NCBI GenBank assembly: GCA_036946625.1
Contig: JAQIIU010000002.1
Location: 1,697,501 to 1,761,500, forward strand
From: Methylorubrum populi
GTDB lineage: Bacteria; Pseudomonadota; Alphaproteobacteria; Rhizobiales; Beijerinckiaceae
Direction: 5' to 3'
DNA length: 64,000 nucleotides
Part shown: positions 48,425 to 57,779 of the stretch, in pieces
Numbering within the stretch: the stretch's first letter is position 1
Layout of the letters: every line of letters starts with the position of its first letter
Translations under genes and position numbers: made by a program
The notes under the pieces: generated by a model
What the model was told of the DNA's origin: nothing
Databases searched by the model: none
What the model saw: the letters and a program-made list of their open reading frames with translations, nothing else

Positions 48425-49630
48425 ATGGCCCATCACCCGTCTCATGCCCCGTCCCGGAGCCTCGACGCCTTCGCCCGGGAAAAACTCGCCGGCCTGGAAG
48501 CCGCCGCCCTGCGCCGCCGCCTCGCGACGACCGCCCGCGGTCCGGATGCGGCGGCGGAGCGGGCGGGCCGCCGGCTCGTCTCGTTCTCCTGCAACGACTA
48601 TCTCGGCCTCGCCCACGATCCGCGGGTGATCGCCGCCGCCGCGGAGGCGCTCGCCCGCTACGGAGCCGGCGCGGGTGCCTCGCGGCTCGTGACCGGCAAT
48701 TCGCCCCCGCTCGCGGCCCTGGAGGAGCGCCTCGCCCGCCACAAGGGCAAGGATGGGGCGCTCGTCTTTGGCTCGGGCTATCTCGCCAATCTCGGCATCG
48801 CCCCCGCCCTGGCCGGTCGCGACGACCTGATCCTGATCGACGAACTCGGCCATTCCTGCCTGTTCGCGGGGGCGAGGATGTCGGGCGCCAGGACCCTGCG
48901 CTTCGCCCACAACGATCTCGCGCATTTGCGGACCCTGCTCGCCGAGCATCGCGGCACGGCGCGGCGGGCGCTGATCCTGACCGAGCGGGTCTTCAGCATG
49001 GACGGCGACCGGGCGCCGCTTCCCGAGATCCTGGCGCTGGCGGACGACTACGACGCCTGGACCCTGGTGGACGACGCCCACGGCCTCGGCGTGGTCGAGC
49101 CCGGCCAGCGGGCGCCGCTCGAAATGGGCACGCTGTCGAAGACGCTCGGCTCCTACGGCGGCTATCTGTGCGCCTCGCGGCCCGTGATCGACCTGCTGAC
49201 CAGCCGGGCGCGCAGCCTCGTCTACACCACCGGCCTGCCGCCGGCGTCCGCAGCGGCCGCGCTCGCCGCCCTCGACATCGTCGAGTCCGAGCCGGAGCGC
49301 GCCGCCCGGCCGCTGGCGCTCGCCCGCCGCTTCACCGCGCGGCTCGGCTTGGCCGAGGCCGAGAGCCCGATCGTGCCGGTCCTCGTCGGCGCGGCGGACG
49401 CCGCGCTGGCGCTCTCGGCGGCGCTCGAAGCGCGCGGCTTCCTCGTCGTCGCGATCCGCCCGCCGACGGTCGCCCCCGGCACCGCCCGCCTGCGCGTCGC
49501 CTTCTCGGCGGTCCACGACGAGGGGCAGGTCGATGCCCTGGCCGAGGCGCTGGCCGAACTCGCGCCGGAGCGCGTCCAGGCCGGCCGAGGCCGCCTCAGG
49601 CCGACGGAGCCAGCCGGCGGATCGAGGTGA
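48425..49630 (+). CDS. bioF: 8-amino-7-oxononanoate synthase
   Basis: 401 residues of the alpha-oxoamine synthase fold. RLVSFSCNDYLGLAHDPRV and GAGASRLVTGNSP match BioF; the PLP lysine is in MGTLSKTLGSYGGYL and DDAHGLGVV precedes it. It condenses pimeloyl thioester with alanine in biotin synthesis. Transcribed divergently from the riboswitch-gcv promoter. ATG at 48425 is chosen; upstream in-frame Met codons lie in noncoding-looking sequence. Its last 35 bases overlap the convergent NlpC/P60 gene. Confidence 0.9.
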   Translation: MAHHPSHAPSRSLDAFAREKLAGLEAAALRRRLATTARGPDAAAERAGRRLVSFSCNDYLGLAHDPRVIAAAAEALARYGAGAGASRLVTGNSPPLAALEERLARHKGKDGALVFGSGYLANLGIAPALAGRDDLILIDELGHSCLFAGARMSGARTLRFAHNDLAHLRTLLAEHRGTARRALILTERVFSMDGDRAPLPEILALADDYDAWTLVDDAHGLGVVEPGQRAPLEMGTLSKTLGSYGGYLCASRPVIDLLTSRARSLVYTTGLPPASAAAALAALDIVESEPERAARPLALARRFTARLGLAEAESPIVPVLVGAADAALALSAALEARGFLVVAIRPPTVAPGTARLRVAFSAVHDEGQVDALAEALAELAPERVQAGRGRLRPTEPAGGSR

Positions 49631-50456
49631 CGGCGCCGAAACTCCTGGCGGCGATGCGCTCCACCGCCTCGCGCAGGGGCTCGACCGCGACGGCCATGTG
49701 GTGGCCGTTGGCGTGGATCAGGCGGTCGGCGTCGAGCATCAGCCCGACATGGCCCTTCCAGAACACGAGGTCGCCGCGGCGCAGGCCGTCGAGCCCCGGG
49801 GGCAGGGTTTCTCCGAGGGCCCGCTCCTGCTGGTCGGCGTCGCGCGGGCAAGCGCGCCCGGCCGTCTCCAGGCAGAGCTGAACGAGCCCCGAGCAATCGA
49901 GGCCGAGGCTGGTGCGCCCGCCCCAGAGATAGGGCGTGCCGACGAGCCGCTCGGCGGTGGCCGCGAAGTCGGGCTCGGCGGCGCCGAGCGGCGCCGCGTG
50001 GCCGGCGAAGACGTAGCCGCCCCGGGCGAGGCGCCAGTACGCGCCCTCGCGCACTTCCGCCGCGAAGGCCGCGCCGAGGCCGAGATGGGCGAGGTGCGGG
50101 CGCTTCAGGTCGGGCGCCGGGTAGACGAAGGTGCGAAGCGCCGCGACCCGATGGGTCGGAGCGGGGTCGGCGGGGCCGAGCGCCGCCGCCGGCAGGTAGC
50201 CGACATAGCGATCACGATCGATCTGGACCCAGGCGAAGCCGTCGCGGGTCTCGAACACCGTCACCGCATCGCCCATCACCGCCTCCGTATCGAGGCCGGC
50301 CTCGGCGGACGGGGCGCGCCGCAGGGGCGCGGAGGGCACGACGACCCGGGCGGGCTCGCCCGCGACGTAGCGCTCCGCCGCGACGATCCTCCGGAGGCGG
50401 AGGTCGGCGAGATCGGGCCGGGCGGGCGGGAGGCGGGGATCGGAGGTGTCGGACAT
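49596..50456 (-). CDS. NlpC/P60 peptidoglycan hydrolase with SH3-like repeats
   Basis: 286 residues. Two SH3-type modules precede a C-terminal NlpC/P60 peptidase (from about 160): LVGTPYLWGGRTSLGLDCSG with the catalytic Cys, GDLVFWKGHVGLMLD with the His, and LIHANGHHMAVAVEPL with the third residue. It should cut peptide stems of peptidoglycan. No signal peptide is visible; such proteins are exported by other routes or act on recycled fragments. Convergent with bioF with a 35-base overlap. Confidence 0.92.
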   Translation of the reverse strand: MSDTSDPRLPPARPDLADLRLRRIVAAERYVAGEPARVVVPSAPLRRAPSAEAGLDTEAVMGDAVTVFETRDGFAWVQIDRDRYVGYLPAAALGPADPAPTHRVAALRTFVYPAPDLKRPHLAHLGLGAAFAAEVREGAYWRLARGGYVFAGHAAPLGAAEPDFAATAERLVGTPYLWGGRTSLGLDCSGLVQLCLETAGRACPRDADQQERALGETLPPGLDGLRRGDLVFWKGHVGLMLDADRLIHANGHHMAVAVEPLREAVERIAARSFGAVTSIRRLAPSA

Positions 50457-50768
50457 CGCAAGGCGTTGCCTGCCGCAGGATCGGGGCGGGAATCGGGTCG
50501 ATCCGTTCGGCCCGCGCAGGGAACCGTTGCCGATCGTGGCTGCGATGCAGGAACCCCTTCGCTGCACTGCCGCGACATTTTGACCGCCACCGCGAAGGCC
50601 GGCATCGCCTCCGTGCCAACGAATGTGCTGGCATCGCGAGAAATTCGGCGCGCATCCTGCATGCTCGACGAGCGGGAGCGTCCGCCCGGCAAGCCATGCG
50701 GCCGGCGGTCCGTCACGTCCGATTTGAGTGCACTGCACAAACCGGGCGGACCATCCTAAGATCGGTGC

Positions 50769-51140
50769 ATGAAGACCGCGAGTCGTACCGTGAAGAAGAG
50801 CCCCAAGAGCTTCCAGGACCTGCCGCCGATCCGGGTGCGGCGTGAGCCGCCGACGGTGGCCGAGGCGGTCGCCGCCGCCCAGGACCTCGCCGACGATGTC
50901 GAGCAGCAGGTCGAGATCGCCTGCGGGCTGATCGGTCTGAGCGCGGACGAGGTGCGCCCGCACGTGGCCGCCGCCGCCAAGGCCGCGGCGGCGCGGCCCG
51001 CGCACCGTCCGCAGGAGCAGCGCATCCTCGCCGCCGGCAGCCCCAACCGCGCCCCGCCGCGGGCGGTGATCGTCGAGCGCCGCAGCCGCCCGACCGTGGT
51101 GGTCGAGCGCCGCATCCGACCCCTCGACCCGCGGCGCTGA
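50769..51140 (+). CDS. Hypothetical basic protein
   Basis: 123 residues. Central acidic helix (TVAEAVAAAQDLADDVEQQVE, a span with a Ser/Asp-rich turn after it) lies between Lys/Arg-rich ends; the tail VIVERRSRPTVVVERRIRP repeats a VERR motif. Codon bias is typical for the genome. The 312 bases upstream (50457-50768) show no gene. I do not recognise a family. Confidence 0.6.
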   Translation: MKTASRTVKKSPKSFQDLPPIRVRREPPTVAEAVAAAQDLADDVEQQVEIACGLIGLSADEVRPHVAAAAKAAAARPAHRPQEQRILAAGSPNRAPPRAVIVERRSRPTVVVERRIRPLDPRR

Positions 51141-51519
51141 GGTCTTTTCCCGCATCGTCTCCTCGGACGAGCCGGCAATGCCGATCGCGTGTGTCCCGGC
51201 CGGCGACGGGATTCGGGTCGATCGAGTCGATGCCGCCACGCTTCGGAAGCCTTGGCGGCGGTTCCGTCAGCCGATCCCGTCACCGACCGAATCGCCGTCG
51301 AGCGCGCCCCGGACACCACGATACGGTTCCGGAAGCCGCTCGGCCCCGACGGGAAGCTCCGAGAGCCTGTAACGGCGGCGGACGGGGAGACAGGCGTCTT
51401 CCACCGGCTTGGCAACGATCGCTCCGCCCTTCACGTCGAGCGAGGGCGAGGTCCCGGCATCCGCTCCGATCCGCGCCGGCAGAGCGGAAGGAAGCGTGTG
51501 CCGCCATCGTCGAGCCGCC

Positions 51520-52236
51520 TCAATCCCCCGTCTGCACCGACCACGTCGCGTGGCGCACCTCCGGCCGCTTCTCCAGATCGGCGACCACGGCGTCGAGATC
51601 CTTGGCCAGCACCGTGGTCGCCGTGAGGGTGGCGATGACGTCGACCGCCTCCTCGCCGCGCTCCTCCACCTCGGTGCCGCCGACGGGATAGTCCGCCGCC
51701 TCCAGCCGCTCGACCAGGAGGTCGCGGGCGGGGCCGGCGGCATCGGCGGCCACCGTCACCTGCACCTCGTAGGTCGCTTCCGTCGCGCTTTCGTCGATCG
51801 GGATGCGGTCGATCAGGTTGACGAGCGGGCGCAGCAGCGTGTTGCCGGCGAGCACCGCGGCCGTGACGAAGCCGGCCTCCAGCGGCAGGTCGGCCCCGGC
51901 GAAGGCGCCGACCGCGGCCGAGCACCAGAGGGTCGCGGCGGTGTTGAGGCCGCGCACGTTCATCCCCTCCTTCATGATCACGCCCGCGCCGAGGAAGCCG
52001 ATGCCGGAGATCACGTAGGCCACGGTGCGGGTCGCGCCCTCGCCGCCGGTCAGCCGCATGCCGAGGTCGACGAACGCCGCGGCCCCGACCGCCACCAGCA
52101 CGGCGGTGCGCAGGCCGGCCGTGCGCTGGCGATACTGCCGCTCGGCTCCGATCAGGGTGCCGAGGCCGAAGGCGACGACGAGGCTGACGCCGGAATTCAA
52201 GGCTTCGGGTGTGGGAACGGGAAAGGGGCCGGGCAT
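51520..52236 (-). CDS. MgtC/SapB family membrane protein
   Basis: 238 residues. Four to five membrane segments in the first 140 residues include LVVAFGLGTLIGAERQYRQRTAGLRT and VISGIGFLGAGVIMKEGMNVRGLNTAATLWCS, which are the MgtC/SapB signatures. The C-terminal ACT-like domain (VQVTVAADAAGPARDLLVERL) is cytoplasmic. MgtC-type proteins affect magnesium starvation and ATP synthase in other bacteria; the role here is unknown. ATG at 52236 is the start. The 379 bases between 51141 and 51519 hold nothing I can support. Confidence 0.92.
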   Translation of the reverse strand: MPGPFPVPTPEALNSGVSLVVAFGLGTLIGAERQYRQRTAGLRTAVLVAVGAAAFVDLGMRLTGGEGATRTVAYVISGIGFLGAGVIMKEGMNVRGLNTAATLWCSAAVGAFAGADLPLEAGFVTAAVLAGNTLLRPLVNLIDRIPIDESATEATYEVQVTVAADAAGPARDLLVERLEAADYPVGGTEVEERGEEAVDVIATLTATTVLAKDLDAVVADLEKRPEVRHATWSVQTGD

Positions 52237-52410
52237 GGCATTCTTCGTCTCGGCGGGTCTCTTCCGCTGTCGCACGAGCATGACGGTTGCATGACGGCGC
52301 CTCGCCGAAAGCGACCGGCCACGGTCAATTTGCCCGAGAGAACGGAGCGCGGCGCGGGATTGACGGGCCGCCCGGGCAGCGGGCACACCGGCAACATTGT
52401 GGGATTTATA

Positions 52411-52436
52411 AGAACAACTCAACCAAGAACAACTCA
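52411..52436. repeat. Direct repeat of an 11-base motif between divergent mgtC and catalase genes
   Basis: AGAACAACTCA occurs twice, 15 bases apart, in a short AT-richer stretch of the 475-base intergenic region 52237-52711. It may be an operator for the divergent promoters or a trace of repeat expansion. Confidence 0.4.
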
Positions 52437-52711
52437 CGTGGAGGAGACGCGTACGAGGCAGGATCTTTCCCCTGCGACGCTTGCGCAGCTCTGCCCGGCT
52501 CGGCGCGCCTGCGGGGCGCTCGCATGAGCGGCGAGATTCTGGCCCGGCGGCCCGCGGCGACGGGGGCGCTCGCGCCGGAGCCCCGGCTCGCGCCCCTGGA
52601 CGGGCCGCTCGCGCAAGCGTGACCGCACACCGATGAACGGCCGCGTCCGACCTTGGTTTGGTTCCAGGCTGGACCCGCTCCGGGGGCCGGCGGTTCCATC
52701 GGAGTCCGGAC

Positions 52712-53803
52712 GTGAGCGCTGCGAAGCCGATCCCCTATCACCCCTCGGTCGAGCAGCCGCGCACCGACGAGGCCGACGTCCACGCCCAGATGCTGGCGAC
52801 CTTCGCGAAGATCCAGGGCGTCACCTTCGAGGATTACGGCCGGGCGGTGCGGGGCGTGCACGCCAAGTCGCACGGCCTGCTCACCGGCCGCCTGGAGGTT
52901 CTCGATGGGATCCCGCCCGACCTGGCCCAGGGCCTCTTCGAAAAGCCCGGCTCCTACGAGGCGATGCTGCGCTTCTCCACCAATCCCGGCGACATTCTGG
53001 ACGACAGCGTCTCGACCCCGCGGGGCCTCGCCCTCAAGATCGTCGGCGTCGAGGGCGAGCGTCTCGAAGGCGCCGAGGGCACGACGCAGGATTTCGTGAT
53101 GGCCAACGCCCCGGCCTTCACGGCACCGGACGATGCGGCCTTCCTGAAGAGCCTGAAGCTGCTCGCGGCCACCACCGACACGCCGCAGGTGTTCAAGAAG
53201 GCGTTCTCGGCCGTGCTGCGCGGGGTCGAGACGGTGCTGGAGGGCCTCGGCACCAAGAGTCCGACCCTGATCGCGATGGGCGGCCACCCGGAGACGCATA
53301 TCCTCGGCGAGACCTTCTACAGCCAGGTTCCCCTGCGCTGGGGCAACTACGTCGCCAAGGTCGCCGTGGCGCCGGTCTCGCCCGAACTGACCGCCCTCAC
53401 CGGCGCGCGCCTCGACGTCAACGGCCGGCCCAACGGCCTGCGCGAGGCGGTGTCGGCCTACTTCGCCGAGCACGGGGGCGTGTGGGAGTTGCGGGCACAG
53501 TTGCGCACCGACGAGGAGACGATGCCGGTCGAGGACGCTTCCAAACCCTGGCCGGAGGACCGGAGCCCCTACGTCGCCGTCGCCCGCCTCACCGTGCCGC
53601 GCCAGGAATCCTGGAGCGAGGAGAAGGTGCGCCGGATCGACGACGGCTTCGCCTTCAATCCCTGGCACGCGCTCGCCGCGCACCGGCCGCTCGGCTCGAT
53701 CATGCGCGCGCGCCGGGCCGCCTACCCGGCCTCCGCCGGCTTCCGCGCGGAGCGCAACGGCTGCCCGATCCACGAGCCGGGCGGGATTTCGGGAATCCGA
53801 TAG
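52712..53803 (+). CDS. Catalase-family heme protein, SrpA-like
   Basis: 363 residues, shorter than a typical monofunctional catalase. VRGVHAKSHGLLTGRLEV carries the distal His region and AMLRFSTNPGDILDDSVSTPRGLALKIV the family core, as in the SrpA-like minimal catalase group. The distal-side Tyr region of classical catalases is less obvious; peroxide or organic-peroxide activity is inferred from family. GTG at 52712 with GGAG seven bases before it is the best start; the frame is open further upstream. It ends in a Cys-containing tail (NGCPIHEPGG). Confidence 0.82.
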   Translation: MSAAKPIPYHPSVEQPRTDEADVHAQMLATFAKIQGVTFEDYGRAVRGVHAKSHGLLTGRLEVLDGIPPDLAQGLFEKPGSYEAMLRFSTNPGDILDDSVSTPRGLALKIVGVEGERLEGAEGTTQDFVMANAPAFTAPDDAAFLKSLKLLAATTDTPQVFKKAFSAVLRGVETVLEGLGTKSPTLIAMGGHPETHILGETFYSQVPLRWGNYVAKVAVAPVSPELTALTGARLDVNGRPNGLREAVSAYFAEHGGVWELRAQLRTDEETMPVEDASKPWPEDRSPYVAVARLTVPRQESWSEEKVRRIDDGFAFNPWHALAAHRPLGSIMRARRAAYPASAGFRAERNGCPIHEPGGISGIR

Positions 53804-53912
53804 AGCGCTGTCGGCACGGCAAGACCCGGCTCACCGCATCCCGGCCCGGACGGCTCTTCCGGCGCCGCCGCGGCGCTGGATGGCTTCGCCTGACGGCTCG
53901 CAATGACGGTGT

Positions 53913-54079
53913 GATACAGTTTCCGATCGATCGCTTCGGGTTTCGCCACACTCCGTCATCGCGAGCGGCCGCGAAGCGATCCAGGGCGCGCCATATCCGG
54001 AAAGGTCGCGCCCTGATTTGCCACGGCTGCGCCTCGCAAGGACGGAGGAGAGGCCGAGGTCATCAACCGGAGTCGTATG
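53913..54079 (+). repeat. Dispersed element family A, copy 3
   Basis: A 167-base copy with left end ATACAGTTTCCGATCGATCG, the GCGGCCGCGAAGCGATCCAG core, GGAAAGGTCGCGCCCTG and the right end AACCGGAGTCGTATGA. It lies in the 518-base gene-free stretch 53804-54321 after the catalase, with a second degenerate copy just before it (about 53845-53910). Confidence 0.82.
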
Positions 54080-54321
54080 AGTCCTGCCTCTTCCGTCATC
54101 GTGAGGCGAAGCCATCCAGAACGCGACAAGAGCCGGATAGAGCCGGATGAGACTTTCGCGGCCCTCGAAAACCTTCTCTCGGGCATCCGGCGGCGCTCCC
54201 GAAGCGGGCGCGGCCGTGCTCCAGCGCCGGTGCATCGCTCCTGCGCATCGCGGCGGGATGCGCGCGCCTCCGGCTTGGTTTACGGCCTCGATCCGGACGA
54301 GGGACGATCGGGAGCGACAAC

Positions 54322-55245
54322 GTGTCCGCGAAACAGGGCGCCAAGGCGGGGCAGTCCGTGGCCCGCGACCCGCGGCGCCTCGGCGGCATCGCCCTGATGT
54401 GCGTCGCGCCGGTCTTCTTCGCGAGCCTCGACGCCACCGGCAAGATCCTGGCCGCCCACGGCGTCGACCCGCTGCTCACCACCTTCATGCGCTACGCGGT
54501 CAACGTCGCGCTCGTGACCGCCTTCCTCAATCCGGCGACGCGGCCGGGCGTGGCGCGCTCGCGCCGACTGCCGCTGCAGATCCTGCGCTCGCTGCTGCTG
54601 TTCGGCTCCACCGCCTGCAACTTCCTGGCACTGCGCTCGCTGCAACTGGCCGAGACGATCTCGATCCAGTTCGTCGCACCGCTCACCGTGGCGCTGCTGG
54701 CCGGGCCGCTGCTCGGCGAGTGGTCCTCGCGGATGCGGCTCGCGGCGGTGGCGACCGGCTTCGTCGGTGTGCTCATCATCGTGCGGCCCGATGCGGTCGC
54801 GGCCAAGCCCGCGATCCTGTTCAGCCTCGGCGCCATGCTCTGCTACGCGGTCTACGTGATCGTGACGCGCAAGCTCGCGGCCTACGACACCACGGCGACG
54901 ACGGTATTCTACACCGGGCTCGGCGGTTTGGCGGTGATGAGCCCGCTCCTGCCCTGGATCTGGGCGCCGCCGCCGACGGCGAACGTCTGGGGCCTCCTGA
55001 TCGCGGTCGGGCTGTTCGGCACGATCGGGCACTGGCTGCTGGTGCTGGCCCATGCGCGGGCGCCGGCGAGCCTGCTCGCACCCTTCATCTACACGCAGAT
55101 CCTGTGGTCGGTCCTGCTCGGCTATCTCGTGTTCGGCGACCTGCCGAGCGCCTGGACGCTCGTCGGTGCCGGCGTCATCGTAGCCTCGGGACTCGCGCTG
55201 CTCGCCGAGGATTCCTTCGTTCGCCGACGTGCGCGGAAGGGATAG
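54322..55245 (+). CDS. EamA/DMT family transporter
   Basis: 307 residues with ten membrane segments in two EamA repeats. Typical spots are SLDATGKILAAHGVDPLLTT, FRYAVNVAL-type FMRYAVNVALV and LAETISIQFVAPLTVALLAG in the first half, and FIYTQILWSVLLGYLVFGDLPS in the second. These carriers export metabolites or drugs; the substrate is unknown. GTG at 54322 with GGGAG before it is the start. Downstream it meets the convergent His-rich protein gene. Confidence 0.92.
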   Translation: MSAKQGAKAGQSVARDPRRLGGIALMCVAPVFFASLDATGKILAAHGVDPLLTTFMRYAVNVALVTAFLNPATRPGVARSRRLPLQILRSLLLFGSTACNFLALRSLQLAETISIQFVAPLTVALLAGPLLGEWSSRMRLAAVATGFVGVLIIVRPDAVAAKPAILFSLGAMLCYAVYVIVTRKLAAYDTTATTVFYTGLGGLAVMSPLLPWIWAPPPTANVWGLLIAVGLFGTIGHWLLVLAHARAPASLLAPFIYTQILWSVLLGYLVFGDLPSAWTLVGAGVIVASGLALLAEDSFVRRRARKG

Positions 55246-55266
55246 CCCGACCGCGCGCGCTCATCC

Positions 55267-55542
55267 TCAGCGGTGGTGACGGCGGCGGTGATGGTGGTGG
55301 CGGTGCGAGCGCATGTTGGTGCGGTAGGCGCGCCGGCCCGGATCGATGCCGAGCACGCCGTTGACGCCGCCGACCGCGCCGCCGACGGCGCCGCCCACCA
55401 CCGCGCCGACCGGACCGGCGACGCGATCACCCTCGGCCGCGCCGCGGCGCATGCCGCCGGGAACGCCCTGGGCCTGGGCCTCGCCGGCCAGCGGCAGGAG
55501 GCAGAGCATCAGTCCGGCAGCGGTGATGGCGAGACGTTTCAT
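55267..55542 (-). CDS. Small exported glycine-zipper protein with His-rich tail
   Basis: 91 residues. A signal peptide (MKRLAITAAGLMLCLLPLAG, cut after AQA), a Gly-rich zipper (VGAVVGGAVGGAVGGVNGV) and a tail of clustered His and Arg (RSHRHHHHRRRHHR) are seen. It may bind metal or attach to the outer membrane; no family name is certain. Confidence 0.75.
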   Translation of the reverse strand: MKRLAITAAGLMLCLLPLAGEAQAQGVPGGMRRGAAEGDRVAGPVGAVVGGAVGGAVGGVNGVLGIDPGRRAYRTNMRSHRHHHHRRRHHR

Positions 55543-55670
55543 GGCGGCGATTCCTCATTGGGAACGGAGACTTGCCGGCCCGATCCGCTCGGGATCGTCG
55601 CCGGATGCCTCACAACGGAGCTTGGCCCTTTCCGGTTCCGGTAAGCCGCCTTGCCGTCATCGACTTGGGT

Positions 55671-55716
55671 AAAAAACGCCGAAGCGACGGCCTCCCCGCG
55701 GAGGCCGGCGCTTCGG
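55671..55716 (-). terminator. Strong intrinsic terminator after the CYTH-like gene
   Basis: Nested arms CCGAAGCG/CGCTTCGG (55679-55686, 55709-55716) and GGCCTCC/GGAGGCC (55689-55695, 55700-55706). On the minus strand the stem is followed by TTTTTT, 36 bases after the stop at 55752. Confidence 0.87.
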
Positions 55717-55751
55717 ATGACGTCGATGCCTGCGCGGGCGGCCCGCGCCGC

Positions 55752-56813
55752 TCAGGTCTGCTGCGTGCGCCGGGGCCGGACCTGCCAGCGCTCGAAGGCC
55801 TCGGCGACCTCCTCGTCGCGGCTCGGCTCCTGCGGGTTGCGGATGGCGGCGCCGAGCGCCTTGGACAGGCTCTCGATCACGTCGTCGATGCGCGCATCCG
55901 GCGGCAGCTTCTCCGACTCGGCGGACGGCGGCTTCGGAGCCTCGGGCTCCTCCGGCCTAGCGGCCTCGACCGGCGGGGCCTCCGGCTCGAGCGCGGGCGC
56001 CTCGGGGGCGGCAGCCCCCTCGGCCTTGGGCTCTTCGACCCTGGGTTCCTCGTCCTTCGGCGCTTCGGAAGCGGGCTCCGGTGCGGTCTCGGCCGGGAGA
56101 GGCTCTTCGGACTGAGCCTGTTCCTCCGGCTTGGCCTCGGGCGCCGCCGCGGGTTCCGCCACGGCCGCGGCCAGCAACGCCTCCGGGACCGGGGCGGGCT
56201 TCGGCGCCTCGGCCGGGCGCGGCGGGATCCCGGCCTCGCGCGGCGGCGCCGAGGGCTTCGGCGGCGAGAAGGGCGGGCGGGCGGAGCCGAAGCGCGGCTC
56301 GATCAGATCGAGCACCGCGTCGAGGGCAGCGTTGCCGAGGGGGATGTCGCCCGGGCTCGGGATGCCGGTGAGCGCGATGGCTTGACCGTCATAGGCGTTG
56401 TCCGCCGTCACCTCGGCACCGAACCACACCGGCGGCGTGAAGCCCTGGGCGGCCCCGGTATCGGGGAAGACGAGGCTGACGATGTCGAGGCCCGAGGGGC
56501 GGACGTAGCGGTCGACCAGCGCCTCGCCCGCGCCGCCGAGCGAGACCGTGGTACGCTCGTAGATCGCGCGGCCGGCGCAGACGTCGAGGAGCGCCTCGCC
56601 GTGGGCGCGCGGCACCTCCGTGCGCTCCTCGGCCATGGCCCCCTCGCCGCCGGTCATCAGCACGAGGAAGCAGTTCGCGCCCTGCACCCGCACGAACGAG
56701 GTCCGCCCGGCCTGCGGCGCGAAGTAGCCTTCGGTGACGCGGGCACCGCCGCGCTCCTTGCGCAGAAGGCGGACCAGCGAGGGCGCCACGAGAAACCGGC
56801 GAACGACACTCAT
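55752..56813 (-). CDS. CYTH-like domain protein with long disordered acidic tail
   Basis: 353 residues. The first 145 resemble the CYTH/triphosphate tunnel fold: RRFLVAPSLVRLLRKERGG, RVTEGYFAPQAGRTSFVRVQ, FLVLMTGGEG and YERTTVSLGGAGEALVDRYV. Several charged tunnel residues of active enzymes seem to be missing (ExExK is not intact), so it may be non-catalytic. Residues 160-350 are Pro/Ala/Glu-rich and low complexity, ending in a short helical segment. It has a strong terminator right after it. The match is my pattern reading and should be tested. Confidence 0.6.
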   Translation of the reverse strand: MSVVRRFLVAPSLVRLLRKERGGARVTEGYFAPQAGRTSFVRVQGANCFLVLMTGGEGAMAEERTEVPRAHGEALLDVCAGRAIYERTTVSLGGAGEALVDRYVRPSGLDIVSLVFPDTGAAQGFTPPVWFGAEVTADNAYDGQAIALTGIPSPGDIPLGNAALDAVLDLIEPRFGSARPPFSPPKPSAPPREAGIPPRPAEAPKPAPVPEALLAAAVAEPAAAPEAKPEEQAQSEEPLPAETAPEPASEAPKDEEPRVEEPKAEGAAAPEAPALEPEAPPVEAARPEEPEAPKPPSAESEKLPPDARIDDVIESLSKALGAAIRNPQEPSRDEEVAEAFERWQVRPRRTQQT

Positions 56814-57073
56814 TCACTTCCCTCCGCAGGTCGGCCTGTCCCGGTCCGGAACCGTCCCCGGACACTCGACCGTCGAACGCCCTGCCCGAACGCCGAGCCG
56901 CTCGCGGGCGAGACCGGCGGTCGCCCGCCGTTCCGTTGCGGGCGGGCCACGAAGACCGGGGCGTTAACCTCTTCTTCACACGGCCCTTCATGGCGAAGTG
57001 TTGAGCCCGAAACAACCATGCGGCAAGCCTGGAGGCCGAAAAGGCGTGGAATTCGCCGGCTCGCCCCGTGAAT

Positions 57074-57490
<417 letters not shown>

Positions 57491-57578
57491 GTCGCGTTCC
57501 TCCGGTACGTTTCTCGTTTGCCAAGATGGGGCCAAGCCCCGCTTCTCGCGAGTGCGACCCTCCCGCGCAAGAACCGAT

Positions 57579-57747
57579 GATACCGTTTCCGATTGATCGC
57601 TTCGGGTTTGGCCACCCTCCGTCCTCGCGAGCGGCCGCGAAGCGATCCAGGGCGCGACAGGTCCGGAAAGGGCGCGCCCTGGATCGCCACGGCTTCGCCT
57701 CGCGATGACGCAGGACAGGCCGAAGTCAGCAACCGGATGTCGTATGA
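57579..57747 (+). repeat. Dispersed element family A, copy 4 (reference copy)
   Basis: A 169-base unit: left end GATACCGTTTCCGATTGATC, GCGGCCGCGAAGCGATCCAG, GGAAAGGGCGCGCCCTGGAT, GGCTTCGCCTCGCGATGACG and right end GCAACCGGATGTCGTATGA. Its termini are imperfect inverted repeats. It lies in the 289 bases between msrB and the YihY-like gene. Confidence 0.85.
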
Positions 57748-57779
57748 CATGTCGTCCGATCGATCGGGATGCCCGCCCG

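Noticed and set aside
51141-51519. Weak frames between the basic hypothetical protein and the MgtC-type gene
   Set aside because: No frame has a start with ribosome site or a protein-like pattern; left as noncoding.
52524-52622. Possible 32-residue protein before the catalase gene
   Set aside because: No ribosome site and low-complexity Ala/Pro composition; more likely leader sequence.
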